A program made the position numbers and the translations under genes. From NCBI RefSeq assembly GCF_002234595.1, contig NZ_NMUL01000065.1, positions 34,599-98,598 of the forward strand: a stretch of 64,000 nt of DNA. The letters are read 5' to 3'. Below are positions 25,964 through 34,185 of this stretch, piece by piece. The DNA is from Amycolatopsis vastitatis (GTDB taxonomy: Bacteria; Actinomycetota; Actinomycetes; Mycobacteriales; Pseudonocardiaceae). Position 1 is the stretch's first letter. Every line of letters begins with the position of its first letter. The notes below the pieces were generated by a model. It did not search any database. It saw only the letters and a program-made list of their open reading frames with translations, and was not told where the DNA came from.

Positions 25964-26774
25964 TCGAGGTCATCCCGAGCAGCACCGCGCAAACGTTTTC
26001 GTCGCCGGCCGTCCGGACGCGATCGAGGTTCGCCGCGTTGCGGGTGCAGAGCCGCCAGAACGTGTCCAGGTCCGTCGTCACCGAGGCCAGCGGGGTGCGT
26101 GACGGCGGTGCGCCGCGGTCCAGGACCCAGCCGTCACGCTCCCGGCGGGCGTACCACTTTCCGTGGCCGGTCACGGTGTAGCCGACCTGCTTGCCGACGC
26201 GGGCGTCGACGTCACGCAGGGTATGCGGCAACGCGCGCACGAACGTGTCGGCGATCGGCTCGGCGTACTCCGCCTCCAGTGGCGTGTGCTCCAGCGCCTC
26301 GCGGATCTGCACGTGGTGGACCCAGAACTCCGAGTAGTCGCGGGCCGCGGCCAGCCAGCGCGGCGCGGGCTCGTCGCCGGCCCACGTCACCGGCTCGCCG
26401 AGGACGTCGAGGTCCAGCTGCGCCCAGTACTCGGTCGTCTGGCCCATGAACTCGTACAGCATGGTGAGCAGGACGTCCGTCGAGAGCCGGCGGCAGGCGA
26501 CGACCCACTCCTCGTTGATCCGGTCGACGAACCGGGGAAACGGCTCACCCGGACGGGGGCCTTCGGAGGTGTGCCCGTCGCGGCCGCGGGACAGCCGTCC
26601 GACCTTGTCGCCCAGCAGGTGGGCGGCGACGTCCTTGACCGACCAGCCGGCGCACATGGTCGGCCGCGTCCAGTCCTCGTCGGTCAGCGCGCCGAGCAGC
26701 GTCATCAGCGCCTGTTCTTCCTTCGAGAAGTACGGGAGGACGTCGATCGGCGGGCCCCAGCGCGTCGGACTCAT
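25953..26774 (-). CDS. Maleylpyruvate isomerase-like mycothiol-dependent enzyme
   Basis: A 273-residue DinB-fold protein of the mycothiol-dependent maleylpyruvate isomerase family: MTLLGALTDEDWTRPTMCAG, WSVKDVAAHLLGDKVGRLSR and FWVHHVQIREALEHTPLE. The His of AAHLLGD and the HHVQIRE motif correspond to the metal site of this fold. The C-terminal part has an SCP2-like appearance. Mycothiol is actinobacteria-specific. The actual substrate is unknown. ATG 26774 is preferred over 26783. Confidence 0.85.
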   Translation of the reverse strand: MSPTRWGPPIDVLPYFSKEEQALMTLLGALTDEDWTRPTMCAGWSVKDVAAHLLGDKVGRLSRGRDGHTSEGPRPGEPFPRFVDRINEEWVVACRRLSTDVLLTMLYEFMGQTTEYWAQLDLDVLGEPVTWAGDEPAPRWLAAARDYSEFWVHHVQIREALEHTPLEAEYAEPIADTFVRALPHTLRDVDARVGKQVGYTVTGHGKWYARRERDGWVLDRGAPPSRTPLASVTTDLDTFWRLCTRNAANLDRVRTAGDENVCAVLLGMTSIIA

Positions 26775-26797
26775 GCCGCACATAATGCTGTGTTGTT

Positions 26798-26842
26798 CCG
26801 GGGCTTCGCCCCGGGCCGGGGGCTCCGCCACCCGGACCCCCG
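26798..26842. repeat. REP-like G+C hairpin element
   Basis: CCGGGGC, loop TTC, GCCCCGG (26798-26814) is followed by a second G/C-rich fold-back (26816-26842). It lies in the gap between divergent genes. The composition resembles the short dispersed hairpin repeats common in actinomycete genomes; only one copy is in this window. Confidence 0.5.
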
Positions 26843-26918
26843 AAGGATGCTGGTCGTCACACCTCCGTTCGGCGTACCCGCAGGTAGCATCACCGCGTAA
26901 GCAGAGGGGAGTCCGCGG

Positions 26919-27701
26919 GTGAACGCAGAGCGACCGAACGGCCGGGGTGCCGCCGACGACGTGGCGGACCTGGCCCGCCGCGCCGGTCAGCTGGCGGGCT
27001 GGGCCGCGCGCACCGGGTTCGCGCTCGGCCGCAAGCTCCCCGGCGTGGAGACCGCCGGCCGCGGGGTGCGCGAGGTGGAGCGCCAGCTGCTGACCGAGCT
27101 GCGGCGACGGCTCGACGAGGTCGACGACCCGTACCACGCGGCGCTCACCGCGGCGTCGGCGATGAACCGCCCCGCCGCCGTCGAGGCCACGGTCACGCTG
27201 GTGCCGGCGCGGGACAACCACGGCGAGCCGCTGCGCGCCGCGATGGCCGAGCTGCTCAACCACTCGATCGGTTTCGGCCGCGACCGGGCCCGCGAGTACT
27301 TCTACGCGATCATCCTGCGCCAGCTGACACCCGACGAGGCCCGCATCCTGTCCGCGCTGTCGGACGGCTCGCCGTTCCCCGCCCTCGACGTCGTCGAGCG
27401 GGCTGGCCTCGGCGGCAGCGGCCGGGTCGTGCTGCGCAACGCGTCCACGGTCGGCAAGGCGGCCGGTGTGTCGCTGCCCGACCAGGTGCCCGGCTACGTC
27501 ACCCGGCTGATCGGTCTCGGCCTCGTTGACCTCGACGAAGAGGTGCCGGCGCTGGAGACCCAGTACGAAATCCTGCTGACCGACGAGAGCGTCCGCGACG
27601 CCGAGAAGCACGTCAAGCGCGCGAAGTTCGTCCGGCGGACGATCCACATCTCGCGCCTGGGGGCGCAGTTCTGGCAGGCCTGCGACCCGAGCTTCGGCTA
27701 G
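26919..27701 (+). CDS. Abi-alpha (DUF4393)-like protein
   Basis: A 260-residue soluble protein. Its C-terminal half, ILRQLTPDEARILSALSDGS, LRNASTVGKAAGVSLPDQVP, GYVTRLIGLGLVDLDEEV and YEILLTDESVRDAEKHVKRA, resembles the Abi-alpha/DUF4393 domain named from abortive-infection proteins. The N-terminal part is helical and rich in Arg. GTG 26919 follows AGAGGGGAG. It is 4 bp from a DUF445 membrane protein gene, so the two form a likely operon. A defence role is only suggested by the family name. Confidence 0.68.
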   Translation: MNAERPNGRGAADDVADLARRAGQLAGWAARTGFALGRKLPGVETAGRGVREVERQLLTELRRRLDEVDDPYHAALTAASAMNRPAAVEATVTLVPARDNHGEPLRAAMAELLNHSIGFGRDRAREYFYAIILRQLTPDEARILSALSDGSPFPALDVVERAGLGGSGRVVLRNASTVGKAAGVSLPDQVPGYVTRLIGLGLVDLDEEVPALETQYEILLTDESVRDAEKHVKRAKFVRRTIHISRLGAQFWQACDPSFG

Positions 27702-27705
27702 CGCG

Positions 27706-28941
27706 GTGGGGGCCTTCATCGGCGGCGTCCTCGCCGACTTCGGGCAGCACTGGCCCCTCTACGTCTCGATCCCGGTCGTGGCCGCGCTGATCGGCTACGG
27801 CACCAAGCTCGTCGCGATCCGGATGATGTTCCAGCCGGTGGAGTTCATCGGCGTCAAGCCGTTCTTCGGCTGGCAGGGCATCGTGCCCAAGCGTGCCGCG
27901 CGGATGGCGAGCATCGCCTGCGACACGATGACCGAGCAGCTGATCAAGCCGGCCGAGGTCGTCGCCCGGCTCGACGCGTCCCGGATCGCCCAGGAGATCG
28001 AGAAACCGCTGCTGGCGGGGGTCGAGGACATCGTCCGCGAGGTGGCGGCGGCCTACCAGCCGGGGCTGTGGGAGTCGCTGCCGGTGCGGGTGCAGCGGCT
28101 GGTGATCGAGCGCGTCCAGCACGAGTCGCCGCGGATGGTCGCCGCCGTGCTCGACCTGATCAAGTCCGATGTGGACAGTGTGTTCGACCTGAAGGGCATG
28201 GTGGTCACCAGCCTGGTCAAGGACAAGCGGCTGCTCAACCGGATCTTCCAGGAGGCGGGTGCGAAGGAGTTCAAGTTCATCGCCCGCTCCGGTCTGGTGT
28301 TCGGCGGCGCGATCGGCGTCATCCAGATGGTGGCGTGGATCCTGTTCAAGTTCCCGCCGATCATGCCGGTGTTCGGCCTGTTCACCGGCTGGTTCACGGA
28401 CTGGCTGGCGCTGCGGATGATCTTCTACCCGATCGAGCCGCGCCGCTATTTCGGCGTGCAATGGCAAGGGCTGTTCCTGAAGCGGCGCGCGGAGGTCGCG
28501 GAGGCGTACGGCTCGCTGATCGCCAAGGAGATCATCACGCCGCACAACGTCATCGAGGCGATCCTCCACGGGCCGCTGTCGGACCGGGTGCTGGCGCTGA
28601 TCCAGCGCCAGCTCGAACGCGAACTGGGCAGCGTCGCGAAGCCGTTGCTGGTTTTCGCGGTGGGCAGCCGGAAGTACCAGGACATGAAGCTGGCGATCGC
28701 ATCGCAGATCATGTCGCGGCTGCCGGAGACGATGCGCTACATCGAGGACTACGCGACGGACGCGATGGACATCCGGAACGTCCTGGTGTCGAAGATGAAG
28801 CAGTTGTCACCGAAGGAGTTCGAGCGGCTGCTCCGGCCGGCCTTCGAGCAGGACGAGTGGATCCTCATCGCGACCGGCGCGGTGCTGGGGTTCGCGGTCG
28901 GTGAGGCGCAGGTCCTGGTCCTGGAGCACCTGGCGACCTAG
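27706..28941 (+). CDS. DUF445-family membrane protein
   Basis: A 411-residue DUF445 protein. Membrane segments are WPLYVSIPVVAALIGYGTKL near the N-terminus, LVFGGAIGVIQMVAWILFKF in the middle, and ILIATGAVLGFAVGEAQVLV at the C-terminus. Family motifs are GYGTKLVAIRMMFQPVEFIG and its internal repeat TGWFTDWLALRMIFYPIEPR. The two related motifs suggest an internal duplication. Function unknown in the family. GTG 27706 lies 4 bp after the Abi-alpha-like gene. Confidence 0.9.
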   Translation: MGAFIGGVLADFGQHWPLYVSIPVVAALIGYGTKLVAIRMMFQPVEFIGVKPFFGWQGIVPKRAARMASIACDTMTEQLIKPAEVVARLDASRIAQEIEKPLLAGVEDIVREVAAAYQPGLWESLPVRVQRLVIERVQHESPRMVAAVLDLIKSDVDSVFDLKGMVVTSLVKDKRLLNRIFQEAGAKEFKFIARSGLVFGGAIGVIQMVAWILFKFPPIMPVFGLFTGWFTDWLALRMIFYPIEPRRYFGVQWQGLFLKRRAEVAEAYGSLIAKEIITPHNVIEAILHGPLSDRVLALIQRQLERELGSVAKPLLVFAVGSRKYQDMKLAIASQIMSRLPETMRYIEDYATDAMDIRNVLVSKMKQLSPKEFERLLRPAFEQDEWILIATGAVLGFAVGEAQVLVLEHLAT

Positions 28942-29288
28942 GCGACGTCGAAGGCTCGGCGTGCTTCGGCGACCTTCGCCCGGTGCTTGGCCGCCCATGC
29001 CGACAACGCGTGCAGCGGCTCGTCCAGCTCCATCGCGTGCGGTGTCATCGTGTACTCGACCCGCGGCGGGACCTCCGGGTAGACCGTCCGCGTCACCAGG
29101 CCGTTGCGTTCCAGGCCGCGCAGCGTCAGCGACAGCATCCGGCGCGACACCCGGGGCAGGGCGCGCTCCAGTTCGCTGAACCGCCGGGGTCCGTCGCCGA
29201 GGCGGACCAGGACCTGGATCGCCCACTTGTCGCCCACCAGATCCAGCACCTCGCGCAGGGAACACAGAGGAACTTCGCCGTTGTCCAT
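28938..29288 (-). CDS. HxlR-family transcriptional regulator
   Basis: A 116-residue HxlR winged-helix protein: VPLCSLREVLDLVGDKWAIQ, DGPRRFSELERALPRVSRRM and LVTRTVYPEVPPRVEYTMTP. It carries one N-terminal cysteine (VPLCS) at the position used for redox or electrophile sensing in some members. Start ATG 29288 with GAGGT upstream. It is divergent from a quinone-oxidoreductase-like gene, a typical HxlR target. Its 3' end overlaps the DUF445 gene by 4 bases. Confidence 0.9.
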   Translation of the reverse strand: MDNGEVPLCSLREVLDLVGDKWAIQVLVRLGDGPRRFSELERALPRVSRRMLSLTLRGLERNGLVTRTVYPEVPPRVEYTMTPHAMELDEPLHALSAWAAKHRAKVAEARRAFDVA

Positions 29289-29403
29289 CGTCGTGACCTC
29301 GTTCGTAACAGGCGTGTGCCGTCGTATCAGAAAAGTGCCGTCTTCCAGCGGGAACGCCGCCGGGGCACGATCGATTCCGGCAAGCTGGGGAAAGGAACCA
29401 GGA

Positions 29404-30390
29404 ATGACGAAGACAGTGCGGTTCGCGGCCGAAGGCGGACCGGAAGTGCTGGAACTCGTGGACGTCGAGCTCGGCGAGCCGGGTCCCGGTGAGCTGCGGC
29501 TGCGGGTGGAGGCGATCGGGCTCAACCGGGCCGAGGCGATGTTCCGCGCCGGGCTCTACTTCGAACGCGCCGGCGAGTTCCCGGCGAAGCTCGGCTATTC
29601 CGCGTCCGGCATCGTCGAAGCGCTCGGCGACGGGGTCACCGGCTTCCAAGCCGGCGACGCGGTCAGCACGGTCGCGGGCTTTTCGATGCGGAACTACGGC
29701 GTCTACGGCGAGGCGGCGATCGTGCCCGCGTCCGCCGTCCTCCGGCGCCCCGAAGGGCTCGACGCCGCCGAGGCCGTGGCGCTGTGGGGGCCGTTCCTCA
29801 CCGCGTACGGCGCTCTCGTCGACGAAGGACACGTGCGGCCTGGAGACTTCGTGCTGATCACGGCCGCGTCGAGCAGTGTCGGACTGGCGGCGATCGACGT
29901 CGCCAACCACATCGGCGCCATCCCGATCGCCGCCACCCGCACGGCCGCGAAGAAGCAGCGGCTCCTCGACGCGGGTGCCGTGCACGTGATCGTCACCGAC
30001 GATGAGGACATCGCCGAGCGCACCCGGGAAATCACCGGCGACAAGGGCGCACAGTTCGTTTTCGACGCCGTCGCCGGCGAGGGCGTCCGCAAGCTGGCCG
30101 CGGCCACGGCGAAGGGCGGGACGCTCGTCGTCTACGGCGCGCTCGACACGAAGGAAACCCCGTTCCCCCTGTGGTTCGTCCCGACCATGCGGCTGTTCAA
30201 CGCGTTCGACCTCACCTTGGATCCCGACCGCCTCGCCCGCGCGGAGCACTTCGTCCGCGCCGGTGTCCGGGCGGGGACGTTCCGGCCGCGGGTGGACCGG
30301 ACGTTCGACCTCAACGCCATCGCCGAGGCGCACCGCTACCTCGAGGCCAACGGCCAGTTCGGCAAGGTGGTGGTCACCGTCGGAGGCTGA
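29404..30390 (+). CDS. Zinc-independent MDR oxidoreductase (quinone oxidoreductase-like)
   Basis: A 328-residue medium-chain dehydrogenase/reductase. The NAD(P)-binding region is FVLITAASSSVGLAAIDVAN, and the N-terminal GroES-like domain has IGLNRAEAMFRAGLYFERAG and KLGYSASGIVEALGDGV. No Cys/His zinc ligands are visible, so it is of the quinone oxidoreductase/crotonyl-CoA reductase type. Start ATG 29404 with AGGAACCAGGA. Divergent from and probably controlled by the HxlR protein at 28938-29288. Confidence 0.92.
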   Translation: MTKTVRFAAEGGPEVLELVDVELGEPGPGELRLRVEAIGLNRAEAMFRAGLYFERAGEFPAKLGYSASGIVEALGDGVTGFQAGDAVSTVAGFSMRNYGVYGEAAIVPASAVLRRPEGLDAAEAVALWGPFLTAYGALVDEGHVRPGDFVLITAASSSVGLAAIDVANHIGAIPIAATRTAAKKQRLLDAGAVHVIVTDDEDIAERTREITGDKGAQFVFDAVAGEGVRKLAAATAKGGTLVVYGALDTKETPFPLWFVPTMRLFNAFDLTLDPDRLARAEHFVRAGVRAGTFRPRVDRTFDLNAIAEAHRYLEANGQFGKVVVTVGG

Positions 30391-30495
30391 GCGGGCGAGC
30401 AAGTCCACCCCAACGGCCGTACATCCGGACGTATCCCCGCGCTCACCTTTCGCCTCTACTCCTCCGTCAGGACGACTAGCCGGCAGGGGTGCCCC

Positions 30496-33441
30496 ATGGC
30501 CGAAACAGAACCTTGGCAGCAGGAGATCCGCCTGGCCGTGACCATGGTCGGGGGCGCCAGCCTGGCCATCTGGATGGGCGGGGTGGCCACCGAGACGTCG
30601 CAGCTGCTGCGGGAGTCGCGGGGCGACGCCGGGCCCGGGCTGTACCGGAAGCTCCTCGACGTGCTGCGCGCGACCGTTTCGGTCGACGTCCTGACCGGCA
30701 CCAGCGCCGGCGGCATCAACGCCGCCTGCCTGGGCCTGGCCGAGGCGTTCGGCTCCACGCCGCAGGTTCTGCGGGACACCTGGATCACCACCGGCTCGCT
30801 GGAGAACCTCATCCGGGACGCCCGCGAGGACCGGCCGCGGTCGGTCCTCGACGGGGACCGCGTGCTGCTCGGCGACGTCGAGAAGGCCCTGCGGGACATC
30901 ACCGGGAAAGGCACTCCGCCCGCCGAGGAACCCGACATCACCGTGCTGCTCACCGGCACGATGATCGACGGCGAGACCACCCGGTTCGACGACGCGCTCG
31001 GGAACCTGGTGCGCGACACCGAACACCGGATGCTCTTCCGGTTCTGTGGTCCACTGTGGACGAACGGGGTGGAGGGGCCGCTCGCGCTGGCGGCCCGCTC
31101 CACCGCGTCGTTCCCCGGCGCGTTCGAGCTGTCCCGGATGCCGATCGGCGACGGCGGCACCGACCGGCTGCACCCCGACATGACGCCCTACACCGAGCTG
31201 ACCCGCTCGCACTGGCTGACCGACGGCGGCGTGCTGTTGAACAAGCCGCTGCGGCCCGCGCTGCGCGAGATCTTCGAGCGCCCGTCGCACGCGGACGTCC
31301 GGCGGCTGCTGCTCTACGTCGTGCCGACCGGCGAGCGCGAGACCGACGCCGTCGACTGCGACGCGGCGAACCCGCCGCTGCTGTCGAACGCGATGGCCAA
31401 GGTCGTCAACACCGTGATGAGCCAGTCGATCAGCGCCGAGCTGGACGACCTGACCCGGCACAACGACGCCGTGCTCCGCGCCCGCGACACCCGGGTCTCG
31501 CTGGCCGCCCTCGGCCTGCGCGGCGGCCCCGAATGCCTGGTGGACGAGCGGATCGCCGCAGCCTACCTCGAGCGGCGGACCGCCGAGGACGCCGCCGAGC
31601 TGGTCCGGGTCGCCGCCCGGCGGTACGCGCTGTCCGATGCGGACACCCCGGACCGCGAGTGGGCGTCCGGGATGTCGCGGCAGCTGCGCGCGATCGCCGT
31701 GACCGGGCTGAGCAGCGGCGTCCCGGCCGGGCCGCCACCCGCCGCCCTGACGGTGCCGGAGCTGGTCGGCTACCGGACGACCGCGCTCGACGACGCCGTC
31801 GCGACCGGCCTGCAGCTGATCAACGCCGGGTTCCGGCTGCGGCCGGACGCCACCCGCGCGAAGGAGCTCAACGACGCGCGCGCCCAGCTGCACGCGGCGC
31901 GCCGGACCGCCGGGCGCGGCGTGCGGCTCGCGCAGTGGGTCGCCGCGCACGCCGGGCCAGGCGCGAGCAGCACCCTCGAAGTGTGGATCCGTGAGCTCGC
32001 CGAGGAATGGGCGGGCCTGGGGCAGTCGGCCGCGGTCGCCGAGGCGTGGCCGATGGTGGTCGCGGGCCTGCGCGCGGCGGCCCCGACCCTGCAGGCGCTG
32101 GCCGCCGATGACGACGCCGGCACGGTGACCACGCTGCTGAACTGGCTGGCGCTGGGCCCCGACGCCGCGGCCGACGACGTCGTCCAGGCCCGGCTGGTGA
32201 CACTGCACGTGGCGACGCGCGGGCTGCTCGCGCAGGCGCCGTCGGTCGACCAGCGGGTCGACCTCGTGCAGGTCAGCGCCGATTCGCGGACGCTGCTGGA
32301 CATGTCGCGGCGCCGGTCGTGGGACAAGCTGACCGGGATGCAGGCGAGCTACTTCGGCGCCTTCTACAAGGCGTCGTGGCGGGCCAGCGACTGGATGTGG
32401 GGCCGCGTCGACGGCGCGGGCTGGCTGGCCCAGTGCCTGCTCGACCCGGCCCGCCTGGAGACGCTGCGGGAGATCGTCGGGCGGGACCGGTTCCGCGACG
32501 AGTTCGTCGCCGCGCTCGGCCCGCTCTGGCGCAAGCCGGACGAACGGGACCGGTGCACCCCGGCCGAGGCGGCCGAGCTGCGCGACCAGCTGACCGCCGA
32601 GCTGGCGTTCCTCGGCCTCGACGCCGACCTCCGGCCGGTCGATTTCGAACCCGGCCGTCCGGTCAGCATGCCGGTGACGGCCATGGTGCTGGCCCGCGCG
32701 CGGCAGGCCGAGATCGCCGCGGAGGAACTGCCGGTCGTCACGCTCGCGGCGCGTTACGACGCCGACGACCGCCGTGGCATCGAGGACGCGCTGAAGGAGG
32801 ACCTGCCCCGGGCCGACGTGGGGACCGCGCAGGCCCAGTTCCAGGCCTGCCGCGTCTCGGCGGAGAAGCTGGCCGGCGAGCAGGGCACCGCGCGGCTGAC
32901 GCGCACCCTGGTCGCGCTCGGCGCCGCCACGGTCAACGCCGGGACGGTCGCGTTCCAGCTGCCCGGCGGCTGGCCCCAGACCGTCGCCGGAATGTTGCGG
33001 ACCGTGTCCAGGAGCACGGCGAAGGTTTCTCAAGGCGCGTCCCGTCTGGGCACGGCGGGCTCGCTCGCGGCCGGCGTGCTGGCGCTGCTGGCCGGGCTGG
33101 TGCTCGGCAGCAACGGCGGCGCGGTGCTGCAGTGGGTCGGCTTGCCGGTCCTCGCGGGCGCGGTCGTCTACCTGGCGACGGCCCTGCTTACGACGGGCCG
33201 GACCGCGCGGAAGCTGTTCGCCGTGCTCGGCGTGGTGGTCGTCGCGGCGCTGCTGTCGGCGGCGTTCCTGCCCCCGCTGGCCCAGCCGTTCTTCGGCTGG
33301 CTCGGCAGCGTGGTCGCGGGCTGGCGGCGCGGCGACGGCGCCGTGTGGTGGCTGGTGGTTTCCGGGCTGCTGATCCTGCCCGCGGTCGTGATGCCGGTGA
33401 GCGCGGTCTGGCGACGCATCCGGCACCGACGCCGGGCCTGA
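30496..33441 (+). CDS. Large patatin-like phospholipase, DUF3376 type, with C-terminal membrane helices
   Basis: A 981-residue protein. The N-terminal patatin domain has the oxyanion segment GGASLAIWMGGV, the nucleophile in GTSAGG (Ser70) and the DGG motif in LTDGGV (Asp243), so the Ser-Asp dyad is intact. A long helical middle region of unknown role follows. The end holds about four hydrophobic helices, including LAAGVLALLAGLVLGSNGG and LLILPAVVMPVSAVW, then a basic tail. Probably a membrane-anchored lipid acyl hydrolase facing the cytosol. Stand-alone transcription unit. Confidence 0.88.
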   Translation: MAETEPWQQEIRLAVTMVGGASLAIWMGGVATETSQLLRESRGDAGPGLYRKLLDVLRATVSVDVLTGTSAGGINAACLGLAEAFGSTPQVLRDTWITTGSLENLIRDAREDRPRSVLDGDRVLLGDVEKALRDITGKGTPPAEEPDITVLLTGTMIDGETTRFDDALGNLVRDTEHRMLFRFCGPLWTNGVEGPLALAARSTASFPGAFELSRMPIGDGGTDRLHPDMTPYTELTRSHWLTDGGVLLNKPLRPALREIFERPSHADVRRLLLYVVPTGERETDAVDCDAANPPLLSNAMAKVVNTVMSQSISAELDDLTRHNDAVLRARDTRVSLAALGLRGGPECLVDERIAAAYLERRTAEDAAELVRVAARRYALSDADTPDREWASGMSRQLRAIAVTGLSSGVPAGPPPAALTVPELVGYRTTALDDAVATGLQLINAGFRLRPDATRAKELNDARAQLHAARRTAGRGVRLAQWVAAHAGPGASSTLEVWIRELAEEWAGLGQSAAVAEAWPMVVAGLRAAAPTLQALAADDDAGTVTTLLNWLALGPDAAADDVVQARLVTLHVATRGLLAQAPSVDQRVDLVQVSADSRTLLDMSRRRSWDKLTGMQASYFGAFYKASWRASDWMWGRVDGAGWLAQCLLDPARLETLREIVGRDRFRDEFVAALGPLWRKPDERDRCTPAEAAELRDQLTAELAFLGLDADLRPVDFEPGRPVSMPVTAMVLARARQAEIAAEELPVVTLAARYDADDRRGIEDALKEDLPRADVGTAQAQFQACRVSAEKLAGEQGTARLTRTLVALGAATVNAGTVAFQLPGGWPQTVAGMLRTVSRSTAKVSQGASRLGTAGSLAAGVLALLAGLVLGSNGGAVLQWVGLPVLAGAVVYLATALLTTGRTARKLFAVLGVVVVAALLSAAFLPPLAQPFFGWLGSVVAGWRRGDGAVWWLVVSGLLILPAVVMPVSAVWRRIRHRRRA

Positions 33442-33548
33442 TCCGGCCCGTCGCCTTGCGATCAGTCCGGTTTGGGTTCATCGTGCGGGGAGGACACGAG
33501 CCACGAGCACGCGCCCCAAGCGCGCGTCTGCCCATGCACCGTCCGCTT

Positions 33549-33560
33549 CAAACATGTTTG
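33549..33560. promoter_or_regulatory. Palindrome upstream of the ectoine operon
   Basis: CAAACATGTTTG is a perfect 12-bp palindrome about 100 bp upstream of ectA in the 219-bp gap after the patatin gene. It is A+T-rich compared with its surroundings and is a candidate operator for osmotic or stress control of ectABCD. The rest of the gap shows no gene. Confidence 0.5.
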
Positions 33561-33660
33561 TGGGACTGCTCACCGGGTACTCCGCGTCGTCGCAGGTCAT
33601 TGCGGGGTCGGTGAGCTGGGTCGCTGGCGAGTGGAAAATTCTCTGTTACGTTTCCTGAGT

Positions 33661-34170
33661 ATGTCCGTAACGCACTTGATCGAATCCCCGACCAAGGCGG
33701 ACGGCGCGGAGCTGTGGCGAATCGCGCGTGATTCCGCCAAGCTCGATCTCAACTCGCCGTACGCATACATGCTGTGGTGCCGCGATTTCGCCGAGTCTTC
33801 GGTCGTCGCGCGCGAGGATGGCAGGGCGGTCGGTTTCGTCATCGCCTACCGCAGGCCGGACGAAGCCGAGGCAGCGCTCGTCTGGCAGGTCGCGGTCGAC
33901 GCGTCCCAGCGCGGAAAGGGCCTGGCCGGGGCCCTTCTCGACGCGCTCTACACGCGTCTGGTCGGCGAGGGGGTGCGTTACCTCGAGACCACCATCACCC
34001 CGGACAACGAGGCGTCCATCCGGCTGTTCACGTCGTTCGCGAAGCGGTGGAACGCCGCGATGGAAACCAGTGTGCTGTTCGGCGGGGAGGAATTCCCCGA
34101 AGCCGGGCACCTGCCCGAAGAGCTTTACCGCATCGGTCCGCTGACACTGCCGACGAATCCGGGCGATTAG
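33661..34170 (+). CDS. ectA: L-2,4-diaminobutyrate acetyltransferase EctA
   Basis: A 169-residue GNAT enzyme, first gene of the ectoine operon: it acetylates L-2,4-diaminobutyrate at the gamma nitrogen. The start chosen is ATG 33661, since MSVTHLIESPTKADGAELWR is the EctA N-terminus. The acetyl-CoA loop is VAVDASQRGKGLAGALLDAL, and the EctA-specific LDLNSPYAYMLWCRDFAESS and TITPDNEASIRLFTSFAKRW are present. ectB follows after 15 bp. Confidence 0.97.
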   Translation: MSVTHLIESPTKADGAELWRIARDSAKLDLNSPYAYMLWCRDFAESSVVAREDGRAVGFVIAYRRPDEAEAALVWQVAVDASQRGKGLAGALLDALYTRLVGEGVRYLETTITPDNEASIRLFTSFAKRWNAAMETSVLFGGEEFPEAGHLPEELYRIGPLTLPTNPGD

Positions 34171-34185
34171 GAGAGAAACGAACAC

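Noticed and set aside
28807..33426. 1539-residue minus-strand open frame
   Set aside because: It runs antisense to the DUF445, oxidoreductase and patatin genes; composition is Arg/Gly/Pro-rich without domains. Its only real content is the HxlR frame at one end, annotated separately.
33620..33660. GlnR box upstream of ectA
   Set aside because: GTTAC and GTTTC are adjacent near 33647, but the 6-base spacing of the GlnR consensus is missing.
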